From NCBI GenBank assembly GCA_037176905.1, contig JBBBWG010024001.1, forward strand, positions 1 to 28,924: a stretch of 28,924 nucleotides of DNA, in the 5' to 3' direction. The notes beneath the pieces were generated by a model, which saw nothing but the letters and a program-made list of their open reading frames with translations, was not told the DNA's origin and searched no databases. Below are positions 22,956 to 28,924 of this stretch, one piece after another (position 1 is the stretch's first letter; each line of letters opens with the position of its first letter). The position numbers and the translations under genes were made by a program. This DNA is from Azolla pinnata (Eukaryota > Streptophyta > Polypodiopsida > Salviniales > Salviniaceae).

Positions 22956-22981
22956 GCGCCACGTTCAGAAAGGCCGATAAG

Positions 22982-25900
22982 ATGCCACGAGAAATTATCA
23001 CAATCCAATGCGGGCAATGTGGAAATCAGGTACAAAAAAGAAATCCTGTTTTGCCTCTTGCGATTGTTGCATTGTCTTTCGGTTGCATTATTATTGGTGC
23101 TTGGCTTTTTAGGTCGGGTATAGATTCTGGGATCTTGCCTTGCAAGAACAAGCGGCTTTCAACCCATCACGAACATTTGATCTCCCCATTAGCAGGCCTC
23201 TGTTGCATATCTTTGTTTCTTAACCATTTTTTTCTTTGGATTTCTTTCTGAGTTTCTCAACTATTCTTTCAGCTCTAGATAAGTAAGTATATATATAAAT
23301 ATAATTTATTGACTTTTTTTTTGTTCTTTTCTCCTTTCAGTTTCTTTAGGAACATGGATTCCCGGTATATGCCCCCAATTGAGATTCCAGTCCGTGATGG
23401 AACCTCCGCTATTCATTCTCTTGAGGTATGCTTTTCCCTTTAGTACTTTGGTCTTAATTCTTCTATATCGTATCAAGGGGTTCTATCTTTCATAGAGCAA
23501 GGTTGGCTTGCAATATGGTAAATCACAGTCCAACTTGGGATTGTGATAATATATATTAGAATGAGTTTGGAATGCAATATCCACTTAGGGTAGATAAAAA
23601 ATCTAGCAATAGCCGTGCTTCACTGCTTAGACACTCCATCTTTGTAGCTATCTAATCACGTGCTGGATAGCTAATGTTTTTTTGCATTAGTGTTGCCGTA
23701 AGCATATAATGTATATCACTATTAACTATGTAAAGCTTTATCTTTGACATGTATCAACAATAATTCTTTGCAATGTGTGATCATGAAATTTTAACTAAAA
23801 CCAAGAATTACTGATAGTAATGAATCAGAGGGATCAAAGAGTTTTTCTTGTGAATTAGGCCCGAGCAATTCTTATTGACATGGAAGAAGGAGTTCTCAAT
23901 CAATTATTGAAGGTAACTCTGCTTATCCGGTTTCATTCATCGATCTCCTCTGCATTTTTTATATGTTCGCAGGATGTTCCGGTTTCATCACATACACACT
24001 ATCTCTCATCTATGTCGTTGTCTTCTCCCCATCAAGTGCATTATTCTTATCAGTTGTGCAGTATAATCTCATACAAATTATCATTTCAACTGCACAGGGA
24101 CCTCTGTCTAATTTATTCAAGTCAAACCAGTGTATCCATGGTGTTTCAGGCTCAGGCAATAACTGGTAACGATTGACATTGTTTACCTGTGAATTCAAAT
24201 AGAAATGTTACTTTACACGGTCTCTTTCTAGTGCCTTGTTTCTTGATACATTAATTCTGTAGATAAAGAAACATTTTTTTGTACAGGGCACATGGGCATG
24301 ATGTCTATGGTCCACAATATGCAGAAGCTGTAGCAGATAAAATTCAATCTGAGGTAAGCACTTTATTTTTTCAGTTATCAGATGGTAAATAAACAAGTTT
24401 TGTTTGCTTCGAAGATCTTAATCTTGCAGCATGCTTGAAACAGGCTGAGAAATGTGAATCTTTACAAAGTTTTTTAATGCTGCATTCACTTGGTGGGGGA
24501 ACTGGGTCTGGCCTTGGTAGCTACATTATGGAACTGCTCAATGTACCCAATATCTTCGTAGTATCTTTTTATTGAAATTTTTGTTATGACTGTTCCATGA
24601 TCTGATGTTTATCAATGAAGTAATGATAGGATATGTTCCCTGAAGTGCAACGCGTTTCTGCTTCAGTTTTCCCCTCACATAACGATGATGTGGTGACATC
24701 CCCTTACAATAGGTCGGCCAGTTGTTTTGCACAACAATTACGCTTCCTTTACTGTTAGGATTCCTGATTTGGAAAATGTTTGCAGTCTTCTTTCAATGAG
24801 AAGCTTGATAGAACATGCAGATGTTGTACTGCCCATCGAAAATCAAGCACTTTGTGGTTTATTAGAGTAAGAACCACCAAACCATTATTATGTTCACTGT
24901 ATCCTGTATAATTACCCATGCTGACCAACATGGATTATCTAACCTGAATTGCTCAAGTAAAGTGGAGTCCCAGAGTGCAAAGGTTGCCCAAATTTCTGCA
25001 CTGAGGAGCTTTAAAAGCCGCTTACATCCATTGGGCAAAGCATACGATGGCTTGAACGGGATAATTGCAAATCTTCTTCTGCACTTAACAAGTTCTGTAC
25101 GATTTCCAGGACCTTTAAATGGTAACAGAATGTCCTCAAATTATCTTTTGGCCTGTATATCCAGAAATCTAGATCAACGTACTGTTTGATCTATCTTGTT
25201 CTCTATAATGAAGGCATTTTCTTATTCGTCCTAGCCACCATATTTTAGTCTGTGATAGAAACTTAGTTTTTTGATTTCTTGCTAACCCCAATTTTTTGGT
25301 TCGTTGCTAACCCCCCAACAGTTCTTGCATACTGATGACATGATCAGGGCATAATGAACTTGTTTAGGGACTATTTGCTTACAATTCAATTCATTTGGTT
25401 CTTGTTGTTACAGTTGATCTGAACGAAATCTCATCAAATTTAGTGCCCTACCCAAGATTGCACTTCTTGGTATCGAGTCTATCTCCACTCTATGCAGTAG
25501 CTGTAGGTAATAAAATTTTGAAACAAGTTCCGACATATGACATATTATGTACATATAATCTCCTTATCAGATGAAACTGAATTTTCTCTATGTAAACCAG
25601 AAAAGGCAACATTGAAAGCATCCTCCATTAACCAGGTCCTGATCACATTCTGTTCTTCTCAAGTACAAGCTACGATCAGAAAAATAAACCTAAAATTTTC
25701 GTACATTCTGTGACAGCTGTTCACAGATATTCTGCTACCTAAGAATCAGCTCATCAAGACAAATCCTCTGGCTTCAACTTACTTGGCTTGTGCTTTTCTA
25801 ATGCGAGGGAGCTACTGCAACATTTCTGACTTGAACCACAATGTGTGCTTAATGAAGCAAAAGATGAACATGGTTGTATATAATATCAACATTTCGTGGA

Positions 25901-26375
25901 TTGTTTTTTTCTGTTTCCAAGCTCTAATGCTTTACTACCATTGGCAGGCCCATTGGAATTCAGAAGGTTTTAAATTAGGACTTTGTAATCGGCCCCCTCT
26001 AAATGCTCCTCAAGCCCTTTTGTGTTTAGCAAACAATAGTTGTATCCGGTGATTCATCTCAACAAAGCATCATTTGGAATCTGTGATGAAACAAAAAGAA
26101 ATGGTGCTGATTCCCAAAACATATATCTGATTCCAGGTACCAATTTAGAAGCATGAAGGAAAGATTTGAAAAACTCTTCAAGAAACGCGTGTATGTCCAT
26201 CACTATACTCAATATATGGATTATGGAATGTTCGATGAATCATTAGGTATGTATCTTCATATTGCTTATTAATGCTTAGAGACTACTTTTAATAACTTTT
26301 CGAATTTTCTTTCTAACAGGGGAACTGAACAGGTTGATTGATGAGTATGCTACTCACGACACCATAACAACATAA
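22982..26375 (+). CDS. TUBE1: Epsilon-tubulin
   Basis: Epsilon-tubulin is a divergent tubulin needed for centriole and basal-body triplet microtubules. Sixteen exons splice in frame to 470 aa (human TUBE1 is 475): 22982-23029, 23113-23195, 23341-23425, 23859-23912, 24098-24165, 24287-24353, 24444-24542, 24630-24712, 24786-24866, 24958-25121, 25414-25506, 25571-25635, 25717-25872, 25948-26048, 26137-26246, 26320-26375. The N-terminal GTP-site segment is [11 protein letters not shown] followed by [11 protein letters not shown], which is epsilon-like. [33 protein letters not shown] and the tubulin signature GGGTGSG follow, then SPYNS.L...[40 protein letters not shown], and a C-terminal helix with KKRVYVHHY. 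These are epsilon-specific and not alpha/beta/gamma/delta. The MPREIIT start resembles gamma-tubulin, but the rest does not. Intron 2 appears to be GC-AG. A possible AATAAA signal lies at about 26720. Confidence 0.95.
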
Positions 26376-27717
26376 ATCTTTGACATGTTCAACCGAAGGA
26401 CTTTTGCCAATTAGGATTCTCTGCACTGCATAGATCGTTTCCCGATCATTCTGTTGGTACCTTGTTTTTTCCTTTTCTCGAGCCTCAGATACAGATAGAA
26501 GGCAGTGGCTATTTCAGAGCATTGACTCAGTAAATGAATCTAATGCAATGAAAAAGAACAATGAAAGAGCTCAAGTAAACAGACTATTGTCACTGTATGT
26601 TGTATTTTTACTCCACTTGAAATTTTAGCAATGAAATGTGGCCAATTTTTAGCAAAATCTGTACAGAACCATGTAGCATTTTATGTCTCTTATTGTATTC
26701 AATTTACATGCACTTTAGAAATAAAAGTTAAAATAGTAACCGGTTATAATCACTCAAATATATTTCCTGAATAGGCTGCTGCTATTGTCAAATAATCTGC
26801 TGTTTGGGTCTCGTACAAATCGTCTAAAATCACTGTCATCTTGGATTGTTTAAAAAATACAATAAAATGGAAGGGACCAAATCGTACAAAGTCTTGAAGG
26901 TCTTTGATCATGCGCAACGACATATGGTTATTGGCTGTGACATTGCATCTCTTGACCATTTACGTTTGAGTATATTTATACATAATATGCACAATCCATT
27001 GTAACATAACAATACCCGAGAATGGCACAACCAGAAATTATCCCTATTATGAGTAGAGAATCAGCCTCGATTGCAACAAAAGTTCTGATGTAATTGCAAT
27101 CATCAGCATTAACTGCATATACAATCCCCCCCAATCTCGAGAATACCTTCTTTGTCGTATGAACCACAATGCTATAAGATGTCGAGCATCTCAATGGAGG
27201 ACAGAATACTTGGATGATCTCTCGGTGCCATGTTGTGCAGCTTGAGTGTTTGTCTCAAGCAACATGTAGCATCGAGGTCTCCATAACCATATGAATTCAT
27301 GCAAAGAAGCTTTGCTTTTTACATTCCTTCTTACTGCTCAGAGTCTATTAATAAAGAACTTAATTTGGGTTTCAGAAAAGAGTTTCCAAATGTCTGCTAC
27401 AGCTTTTTAAGGTATGTTGAAAAGGCCTTATGAAATTTGGTGTAAAAATCAGCTTCTTTATTTTGCACAGGTCCTTTTTTTCCACACCATAGCTGCGACT
27501 GTAGAAGAAAAAAACGAAGCTTTGGAGGCAATGACTAAGGGTTTTATTGAATTCATTCTGGGGATTTGAATGGCATGTTGAAGGTCAACATGCATGCAGA
27601 TCAACTACAAAGGAAGGGCAAAATCCGTTTCGATGGTATGTATTTTGTGGGTACATGAGAAAGGTACTTCTTAACTAGAGACACACCATGGGGTCCAACA
27701 GATTCTTGCGAACTCGG
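26376..27717. other. Epsilon-tubulin 3' flank, otherwise no recognisable gene
   Basis: The first 350 bases, up to an AATAAA at about 26720, probably hold the epsilon-tubulin 3'UTR. The remainder is AT-rich. Two minus-strand frames of about 70 codons (26750-26959 and 26976-27194) are in different phases and match nothing I know. The second contains a hydrophobic stretch (LLIIGIISGCAILGYCYV). Neither has convincing context. Confidence 0.5.
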
Positions 27718-28052
27718 GTTTCAAGGTTTAGGGTTTGGGGTTTCTTTGAGAGTTTATGGTTTCTTTGAGGGTTTCGAGTTTCTTTGAAGGTTCAGGGTTT
27801 CTTTGAAGGTTTAGGGTTTCTTTGAGGGTTTCTTTGAGGGTTTAGGGTTTCTTTGAGGGTTCCTTTGACGGTTTAGGGTTTCTTTGAGGGTTCCTTTGAG
27901 GGTTTAGGGTTTCTTTAAGGTCTTCATTGAGGGTTGAGGGTTTCTTTGAAGGTTGAGGGTTTAGGGTTTCTTAAGGATTTAGGGTTCTTTTCAGGGCTTA
28001 GGGTTTCCTTGCAGGCTTTTTTTCATGGCTTTCTTTGCAGGTTTTAGGGTTG
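27718..28052. repeat. Telomere-derived minisatellite (GGTTTAGGGTTTCTTTGAG-like units)
   Basis: Roughly 18 imperfect units alternate a telomere core (GGTTTAGGG, or variants GGTTCAGGG and GGTTGAGGG) with TTTCTTTGA(G/A). The period is about 19 bp, with shorter 12-bp TTTCTTTGAGGG units mixed in. Divergence increases toward the right end, where units become TTTCCTTGCAGG and TTTCTTTGCAGG. The array lies about 320 bp beyond the stop codon of the minus-strand ORF at 28370-28882, so it would fall in or after that gene's 3' region. Confidence 0.88.
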
Positions 28053-28369
28053 TTTCAGAGATGGGCATGTGAAAGAATGGCGTCTTACAGAAGAGCTGTA
28101 AGCCTGAGGTGTATGATCCAATGATACCTTTGACCTATGTTGTGGGCGGTTCCTTCAATGGCTTCCTGCAGGTGGAGCGAGCTATGGCGTGACAGAGAGA
28201 AGGTCACGCCGGAAATGATGGAAAGCTTCAGCTTCTTTGTGGGATTCTTTAGGGTTTCAGGTGAAGAAGCCTTCATCCTGTTGTTGGGTTCCTGTTTGTC
28301 TGTGTTTTTTGCTCTTCTAGGGTTCGGAATTCGGTCGCAAACTGCTGGTGAAGAAAGCGCAGCAGGTGC

Positions 28370-28882
28370 TCAAAGATTGAACTTGCTGTTGATGCTCTCG
28401 ATCCAAGCCGAAGGCTGGAAGGCCATGGCGGTGCCGCGGTGCAGCTCATCCGGATCGTCGTCTCCTGCCAAGCGCCGCCTCTTCTTGTGCAGCTGCTCCC
28501 TCTTCCTCTCGAGCTCGGCTATGGCTCTTTGGAGCGTGACCTCCAAGTTCATCAGCGACTGCTCTTCATCCTCGACGCTGGCATCATCTGTCACCACTTC
28601 CCTGAGAAGCTTCTGGAGCATCGCATCCAAGCTGTTCCTGCTGCTAGGGTTCGACATCGCCACGCCTTCGCCCAGGTATTGATCTACGTTCTCCACCGCA
28701 AAGAGCCCATGCTCGTCTGGGCTCTCCCTCGACCATGGGCTGCTCACGCAGGATGGAGACCTCATCTTGTCGAAGCTGCTCCCCGATCTCATCGCTCCAT
28801 TGCATGGCTGGAAAGGGCTGCTTACTGCACATAGCTTGGCAAAGGGGAGAAGAAGCAGCAGAAAGCAAAAGAGATGTTTCAT
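28370..28882 (-). CDS. Unidentified coiled-coil protein, C-terminal part; 5' end uncertain
   Basis: From ATG 28882 the frame gives 170 aa. It has a hydrophobic start (MKHLFCFLLLLLPFAKLCA) that looks like a signal peptide, a Ser/Pro-rich section, and an acidic-then-basic helical segment (about 85-145) with LEVTLQRAIAELERKREQL predicting a coiled coil and a KKRRRL basic patch. The end is FQPSAWIESINSKFNL. The frame stays open upstream to the window edge (14 more codons), so the true start may lie outside. The DNA for the hydrophobic start is also a good polypyrimidine tract ending in GTGCAG, so that stretch may be intron and the exon may begin near 28835. The basic patch suits a nuclear or cytosolic protein better than a secreted one. 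GC is higher than in the neighbourhood, which supports coding. I do not recognise the family. Confidence 0.5.
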   Translation of the reverse strand: MKHLFCFLLLLLPFAKLCAVSSPFQPCNGAMRSGSSFDKMRSPSCVSSPWSRESPDEHGLFAVENVDQYLGEGVAMSNPSSRNSLDAMLQKLLREVVTDDASVEDEEQSLMNLEVTLQRAIAELERKREQLHKKRRRLAGDDDPDELHRGTAMAFQPSAWIESINSKFNL

Positions 28883-28924
28883 AAGCTCCCATTTGCAGTC
28901 ATGGAGCCATGGAAGAAAAGGGTT

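Noticed and set aside
22871..22981. In-frame N-terminal extension of epsilon-tubulin
   Set aside because: It has no ATG (it would start at TTG), and the family N-terminus begins at the ATG at 22982.
26976..27194. Minus-strand 72-aa ORF with a transmembrane-like helix, considered as a tetraspanin tail
   Set aside because: No diagnostic cysteine pattern, no adjacent exons in phase, and an AT-rich background where such ORFs are expected.
28137..28682. 181-aa + strand ORF
   Set aside because: It is antisense to the minus-strand coiled-coil ORF over most of its length, and its Ser/Leu runs mirror the codons of that frame.

Overview
The window is land-plant nuclear DNA. Its introns are canonical and AT-rich, it carries 7-bp plant telomere-type motifs (TTTAGGG), and its genes are a plant VDAC, a chloroplast copper ATPase and a P-class PPR protein. 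The most informative gene is epsilon-tubulin. In land plants that gene is kept by lineages with centriole- or basal-body-bearing motile sperm and is lost in flowering plants and conifers. Moderate introns and short gene spacing fit a fern, or possibly a lycophyte or bryophyte. The fern call is inference; I cannot name a species.

Layout, left to right: (1) 1-289 (+), the GC-rich 3' end of an A1 pepsin-like (nepenthesin-type) aspartic protease. (2) 290-2241, pyrimidine-rich simple repeats, then sequence with no recognisable gene. (3) 2242-4631 (-), a complete six-exon VDAC porin with a likely 5'UTR intron reaching about 5.7 kb. (4) 5.8-6.1 kb, an alternating purine/pyrimidine ATGTGC/CATGCA tract. 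(5) 6297-7238 (+), a long unrecognised open frame interrupted by only two stop codons. (6) 7504-7745, an interstitial array of 6-bp telomere-like units just upstream of (7) 7876-16812 (+), a 17-exon PAA1/HMA6-type Cu+ P-type ATPase (994 aa). Its intron 3 holds a tandem duplication that copied the start of exon 4. (8) 18349-20664 (+), an intronless 771-aa P-class PPR protein. (9) 22982-26375 (+), a 16-exon epsilon-tubulin (470 aa). (10) 27718-28052, a telomere-derived minisatellite. (11) 28370-28882 (-), an unidentified coiled-coil ORF still open at the window edge.

The genes do not form a functional cluster. They are ordinary neighbours serving mitochondria (VDAC, perhaps the PPR), chloroplast copper supply (PAA1) and basal bodies (epsilon-tubulin). 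I rebuilt exon joins by hand from GT/AG signals, reading phase and remembered family sequences. Both large spliced models keep frame across every junction. I saw no clearly new biological system. The best leads are the unexplained interrupted frame at 6.3-7.2 kb, the duplicated exon boundary in PAA1, a GC-AG intron in epsilon-tubulin, and two stop-free introns whose lengths are multiples of three.
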